Of a stretch of 64,000 bases of DNA, positions 1 through 7,664 are shown in pieces. Source of the DNA: DASXKD01 sp963762735 (lineage in GTDB: Bacteria > Actinomycetota > Actinomycetes > Streptosporangiales > Streptosporangiaceae). Below the pieces are notes generated by a model that had not been told where the DNA came from, made no database searches, and saw only the letters and a program-made list of their open reading frames with translations. Every line of letters starts with the position of its first letter. Position 1 is the stretch's first letter. The stretch is taken from contig CAVXMG010000048.1 of NCBI GenBank assembly GCA_963762735.1, forward strand, positions 1-64,000, in the 5' to 3' direction. Position numbers and translations under genes: made by a program.

Positions 1-39
1 CCTCCGTCACGGGGCCTTGGCCCTGGTGGCTGGGGCGAG
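1..39. repeat. dispersed palindromic repeat, copy 1 (cut by the window edge)
   Basis: The first 39 bases match the right half of a repeat also found at about 7.2, 40.8 and 60.1 kb. The arm ACGGGGCCTT lies at 9-18. In the complete copies this arm pairs with AAGGCCCCGT across the loop TCCTTCGTC. The left arm would lie outside the window. Confidence 0.65.
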
Positions 40-106
40 TGGTTCCGCGGATGAGTGAGGTCTCTCGGCATGTGGACGGTTCGGCGCGGCGGCGGGGCTG
101 GCTCCA

Positions 107-112
107 TAGACT
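107..112 (+). promoter_or_regulatory. -10 hexamer of a probable leaderless hisD promoter
   Basis: TAGACT ends 6 bp before the GTG at 119, and no Shine-Dalgarno sequence precedes that GTG. This spacing puts +1 on or next to the start codon, a common arrangement in actinomycetes. No good -35 box is visible. The same TAGACT-N6-GTG arrangement occurs at polA. Confidence 0.45.
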
Positions 113-118
113 TAGCGG

Positions 119-2509
119 GTGCTCTCAGTTATCGATCTTCGCGGGCAGCCAGCGGCCGCCATGACCAGGGAGAAACTCGCAGGCGTCCTGCCGCGCGCGG
201 CGCTGGACACCGGGGCCGCCCTGGAGCAGATCCGGCCGGTCTGCGAGGACGTGCGGGATCGCGGCGCGGCCGCGGTCCGCGAGTACACCGCCCGCTTCGA
301 CGGCGTCGACCTGCCCACCAGCCGGGTCCCGGCGCAGGCACTGGCCGATGCCCTCGCCACCCTCAGCCCGGAACTGCGGGCCGCGCTTGAAGAGATGATC
401 CGGCGGGTACGGCCGGTGCACGAGGCACAGCGGCCCGCCGACCATGTCACCGCGATCGGCGACGGTGCGCGGGTCACCGAGAGGTACGTCGCGGTGGACC
501 GCGCCGGGGTGTACGTGCCGGCCGGCCTGGTCCCGCTTCCTTCCTCGGTGATCATGAACGTCGTCCCGGCGCAGGTCGCCGGGGTCGGCCGGATCGCGGT
601 CGCCTCGCCGCCCCGCCGGGACTGCGGTGGCCTGCCCGCACCGGCCATCCTGGCCGCCTGCGCGCTGCTCGGCATCGAAGAAGTGCACGCGGCAGGCGGC
701 GCCCAGGCAATCGCCATGTTCGCCTACGGCACCGCCGACTGCGCTCCGGTGGACGTGGTCACCGGGCCGGGCAACGCCTACGTGACCGCGGCCAAGCGGC
801 TGCTGGCCGGCACCGTCGGGGTGGACGCCGAGGCGGGCCCGACCGAGATCGCGATCATCGCCGACCACACCGCCGACCCGCGGTTCCTCGCGGCCGACCT
901 GGTCGCCCAGGCCGAGCACGGCCCGCTGGCCGCGTGCCTGCTCATCACCACCGACCCAGGGCTCGCCGAGCGCACCGACGCCGAACTGCGCCCGCAGGTC
1001 GCCTCGGCCAGGCACCGCGACACGGTGCAGGCCGCCCTGGCCGGGCAGTCCGCCTGCGTGCTCGTGGACGACACCGCCGCCGCGCTGGCGGTCTCCGATG
1101 TGTGGGCACCTGAGCACCTGGAGATCCAGACGGCGGACGCGGCCGGCCTCGCGGCGCGGGTCCGCAACGCCGGCGCCGTGTTCGTCGGCCCGTACGCCCC
1201 GGTCTCCCTGGGCGACTACCTGGCCGGGTCCAACCACGTGCTGCCCACCGGCGGCACGGCCCGGCACACGGCCGGGCTTTCCGTGCTCGCCTTCATGCGC
1301 GGCATCCACGTGGTGGAATGCTCGGCCGCGGCGCTGGCCGAGGCGGCCCCGCACATCGACGCCCTCGGTGCGGCCGAGGACCTCGCCGCCCACGTCAATG
1401 CGGTACGGATCCGCGTGGATAGTGCTGGTCTGGGGGGGCCGCCGGTCCGGCCCGACCTGGCCGGCCGGGCACCGTACGGGGCACCGCAACTGGACGTGCC
1501 GGTCCGGCTCAACACCAACGAGAACCCCTACCCGCCGCCACCGGCGCTGGTCCAGGCGATCGCAGACGCCGCGGCCAGCGTGGCGGGCTCGCTCAACCGC
1601 TACCCGGACCGGGACGCGATGGCGCTGCGGGCCGACCTCGCCGCCTATCTCGGGCACGGCCTGACCGCGCGGCAGGTCTGGGCGGCCAACGGCTCCAACG
1701 AGATCATCCAGCAGTTGCTGCAGGTCTTCGGCGGCTCCGGCCGGTCCGCGCTCGGTTTCGAGCCCTCCTACGCCATGCACCCGCTGATCTCGCGTGCCAC
1801 CGGCACCCGGTGGATCAGCGGCAGCCGGGACGCCGACTTCGGCCTGAACGCCGCCGAGGTGGTGCGGGCGATCGGGGAGCACCGGCCCGACCTGGTGTTC
1901 CTCACCTCGCCCAACAACCCGACCGGTACCTCGCTCCCGCTGGCAGTGATCGAGGCGGTCTGCGGCGCGGCCCCGGGCATGGTCGTGGTGGACGAGGCCT
2001 ACGCCGAGTTCGCCAGGGCCGGCGCGGACACGGCGCTGTCCCTGCTGCCGCGCTACCCGCGCCTGGTGGTCACCCGGACCATGTCCAAGGCCTTCGCGCT
2101 GGCCGGCGGGCGGATCGGGTACCTCGCCGCGGAACCGCGGGTGATCGACGCGCTGCTGCTCGTCCGGCTGCCCTACCACCTGTCGGCGCTGACCCAGGCC
2201 ACGGCGCGGGCGGCGCTCGCGCACGCCGGCGCGCTGCTCGCCACCGTGGCCGATCTCCGCGCCGAGCGTGACAGCCTGGTGGACTGGCTGCGCGGGCGCG
2301 GGCTGGCCGCCGCGGACTCGGACGCCAACTTCGTCCTGTTCGGCGAGTTCGGCGACTCGCATGCGGTGTGGCAGGGCCTGCTGGACCGCGGCGTGCTCGT
2401 GCGCGAAACCGGGCCGCCCGGCTGGCTGCGGGTGAGCATCGGCACCCCCGCCGAAATGACGGCATTCCGCGACGCCCTGACCGCAGTGCTCGACAACTCC
2501 GCGGCCTGA
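119..2509 (+). CDS. hisDC: fused histidinol dehydrogenase - histidinol-phosphate aminotransferase (HisD-HisC)
   Basis: One uninterrupted 796-residue frame carries two histidine-pathway enzymes. Residues 1 to about 432 are HisD, which oxidises histidinol to histidine in two NAD steps. It starts MLSVIDLRG and shows the metal/catalytic region QAEHG (about 262) and APEHLEIQT (about 331). Residues from about 441 are HisC, the PLP aminotransferase acting on imidazole-acetol phosphate. It shows RLNTNENPYPPP, TSPNNPTGT and the PLP lysine in TMSKAF (about 656). Both parts are full length for their families. Related actinomycetes carry hisD and hisC as adjacent separate genes, so the fusion is odd. The joint (about 1415-1450) includes a run of seven G at 1432-1438 where a length error could hide a separate stop and start. 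The GTG start fits HisD N-termini and the -10 just upstream. This is the first gene of the his cluster. Confidence 0.9.
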   Translation: MLSVIDLRGQPAAAMTREKLAGVLPRAALDTGAALEQIRPVCEDVRDRGAAAVREYTARFDGVDLPTSRVPAQALADALATLSPELRAALEEMIRRVRPVHEAQRPADHVTAIGDGARVTERYVAVDRAGVYVPAGLVPLPSSVIMNVVPAQVAGVGRIAVASPPRRDCGGLPAPAILAACALLGIEEVHAAGGAQAIAMFAYGTADCAPVDVVTGPGNAYVTAAKRLLAGTVGVDAEAGPTEIAIIADHTADPRFLAADLVAQAEHGPLAACLLITTDPGLAERTDAELRPQVASARHRDTVQAALAGQSACVLVDDTAAALAVSDVWAPEHLEIQTADAAGLAARVRNAGAVFVGPYAPVSLGDYLAGSNHVLPTGGTARHTAGLSVLAFMRGIHVVECSAAALAEAAPHIDALGAAEDLAAHVNAVRIRVDSAGLGGPPVRPDLAGRAPYGAPQLDVPVRLNTNENPYPPPPALVQAIADAAASVAGSLNRYPDRDAMALRADLAAYLGHGLTARQVWAANGSNEIIQQLLQVFGGSGRSALGFEPSYAMHPLISRATGTRWISGSRDADFGLNAAEVVRAIGEHRPDLVFLTSPNNPTGTSLPLAVIEAVCGAAPGMVVVDEAYAEFARAGADTALSLLPRYPRLVVTRTMSKAFALAGGRIGYLAAEPRVIDALLLVRLPYHLSALTQATARAALAHAGALLATVADLRAERDSLVDWLRGRGLAAADSDANFVLFGEFGDSHAVWQGLLDRGVLVRETGPPGWLRVSIGTPAEMTAFRDALTAVLDNSAA

Positions 2510-2518
2510 GGAGGCAAT

Positions 2519-3106
2519 ATGCACCGCACTGCCCGGGTCGAGCGGGCGACCAAGGAGACCAAGATCCTGGTGGAGCTCGGGCTCGACGGCACCGGCACGT
2601 CTGCGGTGCACACCGGCGTCCCGTTCTTCGACCACATGCTCGCCCAGCTCGCCAAGCACGGCCTGCTCGACCTGACGGTCCAGGCCGAGGGGGACACCGA
2701 GATCGACGCGCACCACACGGTCGAGGACACCGCGCTCGCCCTCGGCCAGGCGCTGCGCGAGGCGCTCGGCGACAAGGCGGGCATCGCCAGGTTCGGCGAC
2801 GCCGTGGTCCCGCTGGACGAGACGCTGGCCCGGGCGGCGGTGGACCTGTCCGGCAGGCCCTACTGCGTGCACCAGGAGCCGGCGGGCATGGCGCCGCTGA
2901 TCGGTACCTACGACACCACGCTGACCCGGCACTTCTTCGAGTCCCTGACCGCGACGGCGGGCATCTGCCTGCACCTGTCTGTGACCGGCCGCAACCCCCA
3001 TCACCTGGTCGAAGCCCAGTTCAAGGCCGTGGCCAGGGCGCTGCGCGCCGCGGCGGCACCCGATCCGCGCGCGCCGGGCGTGCCAAGCACGAAAGGCGTC
3101 CTGTGA
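2519..3106 (+). CDS. hisB: imidazoleglycerol-phosphate dehydratase
   Basis: HisB removes water from imidazoleglycerol phosphate to give imidazole-acetol phosphate, the substrate of the HisC half just upstream. The 195-residue length is normal for monofunctional bacterial HisB. Visible manganese-binding motifs are FFDHML (about 36), DAHHTVEDT (His-His at about 65-66) and HHLVEAQFK (about 161). The ATG is preceded by a strong GAGGAGG ribosome site 9 bp after the hisDC stop. Its TGA overlaps the GTG of hisH, so the two are translationally coupled. Confidence 0.97.
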   Translation: MHRTARVERATKETKILVELGLDGTGTSAVHTGVPFFDHMLAQLAKHGLLDLTVQAEGDTEIDAHHTVEDTALALGQALREALGDKAGIARFGDAVVPLDETLARAAVDLSGRPYCVHQEPAGMAPLIGTYDTTLTRHFFESLTATAGICLHLSVTGRNPHHLVEAQFKAVARALRAAAAPDPRAPGVPSTKGVL

Positions 3107-3747
3107 GGGCACGCCGCCCGAGCGTCGTCGTGCTGGACTACGGTTCCGGGAACCTTCGTTCGGCAGAAAGAGCTCTTGCCCGCGCCGGAGCGGACGTGGC
3201 GGTGACCGCGGATCGCGACGCCGCGATGGCCGCCGACGGCCTGGTGGTGCCCGGCGTAGGCGCGTTCGCGGCATGCATGGCAGGGCTGCGGGCGGTCGAG
3301 GGCGAGCGCGTGATCGACCGGCGGCTCGCTGGCGGGCGCCCGGTCCTCGGCATCTGCGTGGGCATGCAGATCCTGTTCGCGGAGGGGATCGAGCACGGCA
3401 CGGCGACCGAGGGCTGCGGCCAGTGGCCCGGGCTGGTGAAGCGGCTGGACGCCCCGGTGCTGCCGCACATGGGGTGGAACACCGTGCTGGCGCCGCCGGA
3501 ATCTGTGCTGTTCGCCGGGATCGGGCCGGCCGAGCGGTTCTACTTCGTGCACTCCTACGCGGCCACGGAACTGCCGCTCGGCAGCGCACCGTACATGACC
3601 GCTCCGCTGATCGGCTGGGCCACCCACGGCGTGGCATTCGTCGCCGCCGTGGAGAACGGCCCGCTGATGGCGACCCAGTTCCACCCGGAGAAATCCGGCG
3701 ACACCGGCGCGAAGCTGCTGTCCAACTGGCTGGGGACGTTGCCATGA
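3103..3747 (+). CDS. hisH: imidazole glycerol phosphate synthase, glutamine amidotransferase subunit
   Basis: HisH hydrolyses glutamine and channels ammonia to HisF to form imidazoleglycerol phosphate and AICAR. The 214-residue protein is a class I amidotransferase with the nucleophile Cys85 in GICVGMQ and the His194/Glu196 pair in QFHPEKSG. The oxyanion-strand region PHMGWN is also present. It starts with a GTG overlapping the hisB stop and ends with a TGA overlapping the hisA ATG. The partner HisF gene lies two genes downstream at 4856. Confidence 0.96.
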   Translation: MRARRPSVVVLDYGSGNLRSAERALARAGADVAVTADRDAAMAADGLVVPGVGAFAACMAGLRAVEGERVIDRRLAGGRPVLGICVGMQILFAEGIEHGTATEGCGQWPGLVKRLDAPVLPHMGWNTVLAPPESVLFAGIGPAERFYFVHSYAATELPLGSAPYMTAPLIGWATHGVAFVAAVENGPLMATQFHPEKSGDTGAKLLSNWLGTLP

Positions 3748-4470
3748 CCTTGACCCTGCTGCCCGCCGTGGACGTGGCGGGCGGCCAGGCGGTGCGGCTG
3801 GTGCAGGGCGCCGCCGGGACCGAGACCAGCTACGGCGACCCGCTGGCGGCGGCGCTGGCCTGGCAGTCCGCCGGAGCGGACTGGATCCACCTGGTGGACC
3901 TCGACGCCGCGTTCGGCCGCGGCTCCAACGCCGCGCTGCTCGCCGAGGTGGTGGGCCGCCTGGACGTGGCGGTCGAACTGTCGGGCGGTATCCGGGACGA
4001 CGAGTCGCTCGCCGCGGCCCTGGCCACCGGGTGTGCCCGGGTGAACGTGGGCACCGCGGCGCTGGAGCGCCCCGGCTGGGTCCGGGCCATCATCGCCGAG
4101 CACGGCGAACGGATCGCCGTCGGGCTGGACGTGCGGGGGACCAGGCTCGCCGCGCGCGGCTGGACCAGGGAGGGCGGCGACCTGGCCGAGACGCTGGCCC
4201 GGCTGGACGGTGACGGCTGCCGCCGGTTCGTGGTCACCGACGTCACCAAGGACGGCACGCTGACCGGGCCCAACCTGGGCCTGCTGCGGACAGGTTTGTG
4301 CGGGCACCTCACGCCCTGTCATCGCCAGCGGCGGCGTGTCCAGCCTGGACGACCTGCGGTCGATCGCCGCGCTGGCCCCGCTGGGAGTGGAAGGCGCCAT
4401 TGTCGGGAAGGCGCTCTACGCGGGAGCATTCACCCTGGAGCAGGCCTTGGAGGCGGTGAAACAGGCATGA
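3744..4470 (+). CDS. hisA: ProFAR isomerase HisA/PriA, frameshifted near the 3' end
   Basis: This is a (beta/alpha)8 isomerase of the phosphoribosyl-formimino-AICAR step. In actinomycetes without a separate trpF the same enzyme (PriA) also does the TrpF reaction, and no trpF is visible here. It starts MTLLTL-like with the catalytic Asp in LPAVDV and phosphate-binding motifs ELSGGIRDD and DVTKDGTLTGPN. The frame breaks at 4290, where CGGACAG stands for the expected CGGCAG. Dropping that one A restores a normal tail containing VIASGGVSSLDDL and GKALYAGAF up to the TGA at 4468-4470, about 241 residues in all. As written, translation would continue in the wrong frame into ridA. A sequencing error is likely. 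Confidence 0.9.
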
Positions 4471-4859
4471 CACGGAAGGTCTCGACCCGGACCACGTGGG
4501 AGCCGGTGGTCGGTTACAGCAGGGCGGTCGCGGCGGGCGACTTCATCTTCGTATCGGGCTGCACCTCCGTGGTGGACGGGGCGTTCGTGCACGCGGGAGA
4601 CGCGCGGGCGCAGACCACGCAGGCCATCGCGAACGTCGCGGCGGCGCTGGAGCGGCTCGGCGCAAGCCTGGCCGACGTGGTGCGGACCCGGATGTTCGTG
4701 ACCGACATCTCCCGGTGGGAGGAGTACGGCCTGGCCCACGGCGCGGCATTCGGCGAGACCATGCCCGCCACGTCCATGGTCGGCATCGCCGCGCTCGTGG
4801 ACCCCAGGATGCTCATCGAGGTCGAGGCCGTCGCCTACAAGCCCGGGGCCGGCGGGTGA
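4467..4859 (+). CDS. ridA: RidA/YjgF-family enamine/imine deaminase
   Basis: This 130-residue protein belongs to the Rid family, which hydrolyses reactive enamine/imine intermediates released by PLP enzymes. Typical features are the N-terminal GYSRAV...G, the central FVSGCTS strand and the C-terminal motif RTRMFVTDI, whose Arg binds the substrate carboxylate, followed by IEVEAVAY. The start ATG overlaps the hisA stop and the stop overlaps the hisF GTG. It therefore sits inside the his operon, at the place where mycobacteria carry the phosphatase gene impA. Its role in histidine synthesis is an inference from position only. Confidence 0.9.
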   Translation: MTRKVSTRTTWEPVVGYSRAVAAGDFIFVSGCTSVVDGAFVHAGDARAQTTQAIANVAAALERLGASLADVVRTRMFVTDISRWEEYGLAHGAAFGETMPATSMVGIAALVDPRMLIEVEAVAYKPGAGG

Positions 4860-5623
4860 CCGTAGCGGTCAGGGTGATCCCGTGCCTGGACGTGGACGCC
4901 GGGCGGGTGGTCAAGGGGGTCAACTTCGAAGGCCTGCGCGACGCGGGTGACCCGGTGGAACTGGCCGCCGCCTACGACGCCCAGGGCGCCGACGAACTCG
5001 TCTTCCTCGACATCACCGCCTCAAGCGGCGGCCGGGAGACCACCTACGAGGTGGTGCGTCGTACCGCCGAGCAGGTGTTCATCCCGCTCACCGTCGGCGG
5101 CGGCGTGCGGTCCGCGCAGGACGTGGACCGGCTGCTGCGGGCCGGCGCGGACAAGGTGTCGCTGAACACCGCCGCCGTGGCCCGGCCGGAGTTGCTGGCC
5201 GAGGCGGCGCAGCGGTTCGGGTCGCAGTGCGTGGTGCTCTCGGTGGACGCCCGGCGCGCGGCCGCCGGCGACCTGCCGAGCGGGTTCGAGGTGACCACGC
5301 ACGGCGGCCGCCGCGGCACCGGGATCGACGCGGTGGCCTGGGCCGCCCGGGCCGTCGACCTCGGCGTGGGGGAGATCCTGCTCAACTCCATGGACGCGGA
5401 TGGCACGAAGGCCGGCTTCGATCTGGAGATGATCCGGGCCGTCCGGGGCGCGGTGACGGTCCCCGTCATCGCCAGCGGCGGCGCGGGGGAACTGGCCCAC
5501 TTCGCGCCCGCGGTCGGCGCGGGCGCGGACGCCGTGCTGGCCGCCAGCGTGTTCCACTTCGGGCAACTCCGGATCGCCGACGTGAAGGCGGCGCTGCGGG
5601 CCGCCGGGCACTGCGTGCGCTGA
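4856..5623 (+). CDS. hisF: imidazole glycerol phosphate synthase, cyclase subunit
   Basis: HisF is the TIM-barrel synthase/cyclase that uses ammonia from HisH to make imidazoleglycerol phosphate. The 255-residue protein shows the catalytic Asp in IPCLDVDAGRVVKG and the second Asp in VLSVDARR. Phosphate-loop motifs are TVGGGVRS and PVIASGGAG. The GTG start overlaps the ridA stop. hisF is the last gene of this plus-strand run; a convergent gene begins 64 bp further on. Confidence 0.97.
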   Translation: MTVAVRVIPCLDVDAGRVVKGVNFEGLRDAGDPVELAAAYDAQGADELVFLDITASSGGRETTYEVVRRTAEQVFIPLTVGGGVRSAQDVDRLLRAGADKVSLNTAAVARPELLAEAAQRFGSQCVVLSVDARRAAAGDLPSGFEVTTHGGRRGTGIDAVAWAARAVDLGVGEILLNSMDADGTKAGFDLEMIRAVRGAVTVPVIASGGAGELAHFAPAVGAGADAVLAASVFHFGQLRIADVKAALRAAGHCVR

Positions 5624-5687
5624 CGTCCCGCCTTGGCCTGTCCCGGTCCCGCGCCAGGCCGGTCCCGCGCCTGGCTGGCCCGCGCGG

Positions 5688-6419
5688 TCAGGCGGCGGTC
5701 AGCGCTGCCCCCACGATGCCGGCGTCGTTGAACATGGCGGCCGGGACCACCGTGGCCCTCAGCTTCTCCAGCAGCGGCAGGAACTTGTCCGACTTCCTGC
5801 TCACCCCGCCGCCCACGATGAACAGGTCCGGCCAGAGCAGCGCCTCGAGGTGGCTCATGTACTCATCGACCTTGTCCGCCCAGTGCTCCCAGTCCAGGTC
5901 GTGCTCTTCCCTGGCCCGCTCGGACGCACGTTTCTCCGCGTCCTTGCCGCGGATCTCGATGTGGCCGAACTCGGTGTTCGGCACGAGCAGCCCGCGGGTG
6001 AACAGCGCACTGCCGATGCCGGTGCCGAAGGTCAGCATGACCACGGTGCCCTGATGACCCGCCCCGGCGCCGAACTTAATCTCGGCCAGCCCGGCCGCGT
6101 CGGCGTCGTTGATGACCTGGCACTCCAGCCCGGTCGCCGTGCCGAACAGATCGCGGGCGTCCACCCCGATCCAGGACGGGTCCAGGTTGGCCGCGGTGCG
6201 GATGACGCCATTGGTCACCACGCCGGGGAAGGTGATGCCGGCCTTGCCCGACCAGCCGAACTCGGCCGCCAGGCCGCGCACCACTTCCGCGACGGCCTTG
6301 GGCGCGGCCGGCCGCGGGGTGGGCACCTTGATCCGCTCCCGGGTCAGGGTGCCCTTGGCCACGTCCACCGGCGCTGCCTTGACCCCCGAGCCGCCGATAT
6401 CGACTCCCAGAACTTCCAC
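5688..6419 (-). CDS. ppgK: polyphosphate glucokinase
   Basis: PpgK phosphorylates glucose using inorganic polyphosphate (and ATP), an enzyme typical of Actinobacteria. The 243-residue ROK-type protein starts MEVLGVDIGGSGVKAA, the phosphate-1 motif. It then has TFPGVV, the sugar-binding NDADAAGLAEI and the phosphate-2 motif LTFGTGIGSA. TEFGHIEI and IVGGGVSRK follow. The start is GTG with a GGGAGGAAGG ribosome site about 7 bp upstream. It converges on hisF and is not part of the his cluster functionally. Confidence 0.93.
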   Translation of the reverse strand: MEVLGVDIGGSGVKAAPVDVAKGTLTRERIKVPTPRPAAPKAVAEVVRGLAAEFGWSGKAGITFPGVVTNGVIRTAANLDPSWIGVDARDLFGTATGLECQVINDADAAGLAEIKFGAGAGHQGTVVMLTFGTGIGSALFTRGLLVPNTEFGHIEIRGKDAEKRASERAREEHDLDWEHWADKVDEYMSHLEALLWPDLFIVGGGVSRKSDKFLPLLEKLRATVVPAAMFNDAGIVGAALTAA

Positions 6420-6473
6420 CGCGCGCCCTTCCTCCCCTGCTTCCTCCGCGCCGCCGGCGGCGCTGGTGGCCGT

Positions 6474-7127
6474 CTACACGCCCCTGCGTGCCGTGCCGAG
6501 CTGGCGGACCGCCTCGGCGTTGCCGTCGAGCCTGACCTGGGCGGCGCCGGTGCGCCCCAGAGCCCACATCATCAGCTCCGCCGGGTGCCCGGTCACCGTG
6601 ACCACCGGGGTCCATGCCTTTGCCGTCATTCTCACCTGCCGCTCGCCAGCGCCGGCGGTCAGGTCGTCCCTGGCTAGTTCCACGCCCACCGGTGACCGGC
6701 GGAACAGCAGCTTGCTGCGCTGCAGCCGCTGCCAGAGCGCGTCGGTCAGGCCGTTCTTCAGCTCGCGGGGCTGCCAGCCGTCCGCCCCGCGCCTGATGTC
6801 CTCGTGATGAACGAAGAACTCCACCAGGTTGAGCCGCTCGTCCATGCCGGGCAGCCTGAAGACCGACAGCGCAGGCGGCCCGGTGCGGATCTGCTCTACC
6901 AGGCGCGGGAAGGGGACGCTGGCAGACAGCGTCTGGTTCACCCGCCGGGTATGGCCCGCCAGCGGCCCGCCCATCAGGCCGGCCGCGGCGTCCGGCCGGC
7001 GCTCCCGGAGCACCAGGTGCGCGGCCAGGTCATTGGTGCGCCAGCCTTCGCACAGCGTCGGCGCGTCCGGTCCTGTCTCGTTCAACAGAGCGCACAGGGC
7101 CGCTCGCTCGTCGCTGGCATAGCTCAC
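6474..7127 (-). CDS. TIGR03085-type (DinB/maleylpyruvate isomerase-like) protein
   Basis: This 217-residue protein matches the actinobacterial TIGR03085 group, related to mycothiol-dependent maleylpyruvate isomerases and DinB folds. Recognisable stretches are the N-terminal CEGWRTNDLAAHLVLRE and the metal-site-like NLVEFFVHHEDIRRG, followed by the C-terminal TGHPAELMMWALGR. The His in DLAAHL and the His-His-Glu stretch could bind metal. No substrate is known to me. The GTG start has no ribosome site but a TACCAT hexamer 6 bp upstream, suggesting a leaderless message. It lies head-to-head with hisI and 54 bp beyond the ppgK start. Confidence 0.8.
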   Translation of the reverse strand: MSYASDERAALCALLNETGPDAPTLCEGWRTNDLAAHLVLRERRPDAAAGLMGGPLAGHTRRVNQTLSASVPFPRLVEQIRTGPPALSVFRLPGMDERLNLVEFFVHHEDIRRGADGWQPRELKNGLTDALWQRLQRSKLLFRRSPVGVELARDDLTAGAGERQVRMTAKAWTPVVTVTGHPAELMMWALGRTGAAQVRLDGNAEAVRQLGTARRGV

Positions 7128-7133
7128 CCCGCG

Positions 7134-7139
7134 ATGGTA
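7134..7139 (-). promoter_or_regulatory. -10 hexamer for the TIGR03085-type gene
   Basis: Read on the minus strand, TACCAT ends 6 bp before the GTG at 7127, so transcription would start at the start codon (leaderless). Confidence 0.4.
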
Positions 7140-7154
7140 CGCCCTTCTGCCCCG

Positions 7155-7258
7155 TGAACCGCCGCTGCACGGCCAAGGCCGCGTGACGAGGAACAGGGCC
7201 TGGGCCAGCGGGGGTTCCGGGCTACACGGCCAGGGCTCGGGCGCCCCCGGGCCAGCTT
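7155..7258 (-). repeat. dispersed palindromic repeat, copy 2 (inverted, degenerate)
   Basis: Read on the minus strand this matches the 60.1 kb copy. It has GGAACCCCCG, then AGGCCCTGTTCCTCGTCACG and GCGGCCTTGGCC, and the left half GCTGGCCCGGGGG. The hairpin arms are less perfect than in the 40.8 and 60.1 kb copies. It sits between the divergent TIGR03085-type gene and hisI. Confidence 0.6.
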
Positions 7259-7260
7259 CG

Positions 7261-7266
7261 TAGGAT
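7261..7266 (+). promoter_or_regulatory. -10 hexamer upstream of hisI
   Basis: TAGGAT predicts +1 near 7273, giving a leader of about 20 nt that contains the AAAGGAG ribosome site of hisI. hisI thus seems to have its own promoter, separate from hisDC-hisF. Confidence 0.5.
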
Positions 7267-7292
7267 CGGGGGATGACGAAAGGAGTACCGGC

Positions 7293-7664
7293 GTGACCCA
7301 AGGTGCCGTCCGCCCGTCGTCGCTGGACCCGGCCATCGCCGCCCGGCTCAAGCGCGACGCGAACGGGCTGGTCGCGGCGATAGCCCAGCAGCACGACACC
7401 GGAGAGGTGCTCATGCTGGCCTGGATGGACGACGAGGCGCTGCACCGGACGCTCAGCACCGGCCGATGCACCTACTGGTCGCGCAGCCGTGGTGAGTACT
7501 GGGTCAAGGGCGAGACCTCGGGCCATGTGCAGCGGGTGGTCTCCGTGGCGCTCGACTGCGACGGCGATGCCGTGCTTGTCAAGGTGGACCAGTCCGAGGG
7601 CGCCTGCCACACCGGAGACCGGACCTGCTTCGACGCCGGGCCGCTGGAGCTGACCGCGCCGTGA
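7293..7664 (+). CDS. hisI: phosphoribosyl-AMP cyclohydrolase
   Basis: HisI opens the adenine ring of phosphoribosyl-AMP, an early histidine-pathway step. The 123-residue protein lacks the HisE domain, as usual in actinomycetes. Metal-binding and active-site motifs are YWSRSRGEYWVKGETSG, the ligand pattern DCDGDA and GACHTGDRTCF with its zinc cysteines. The GTG start has AAAGGAG 7 bp upstream. Its TGA overlaps the GTG of the next membrane-protein gene. No hisE or hisG is in the window. Confidence 0.96.
   Translation: MTQGAVRPSSLDPAIAARLKRDANGLVAAIAQQHDTGEVLMLAWMDDEALHRTLSTGRCTYWSRSRGEYWVKGETSGHVQRVVSVALDCDGDAVLVKVDQSEGACHTGDRTCFDAGPLELTAP

Noticed and set aside
125..3745. A 1206-codon open frame on the minus strand across the his genes
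   Set aside because: It is an antisense shadow of high-GC codon usage: low-complexity Arg/Gly/His-rich translation, no motifs, and hisDC-hisB-hisH on the plus strand are certain.
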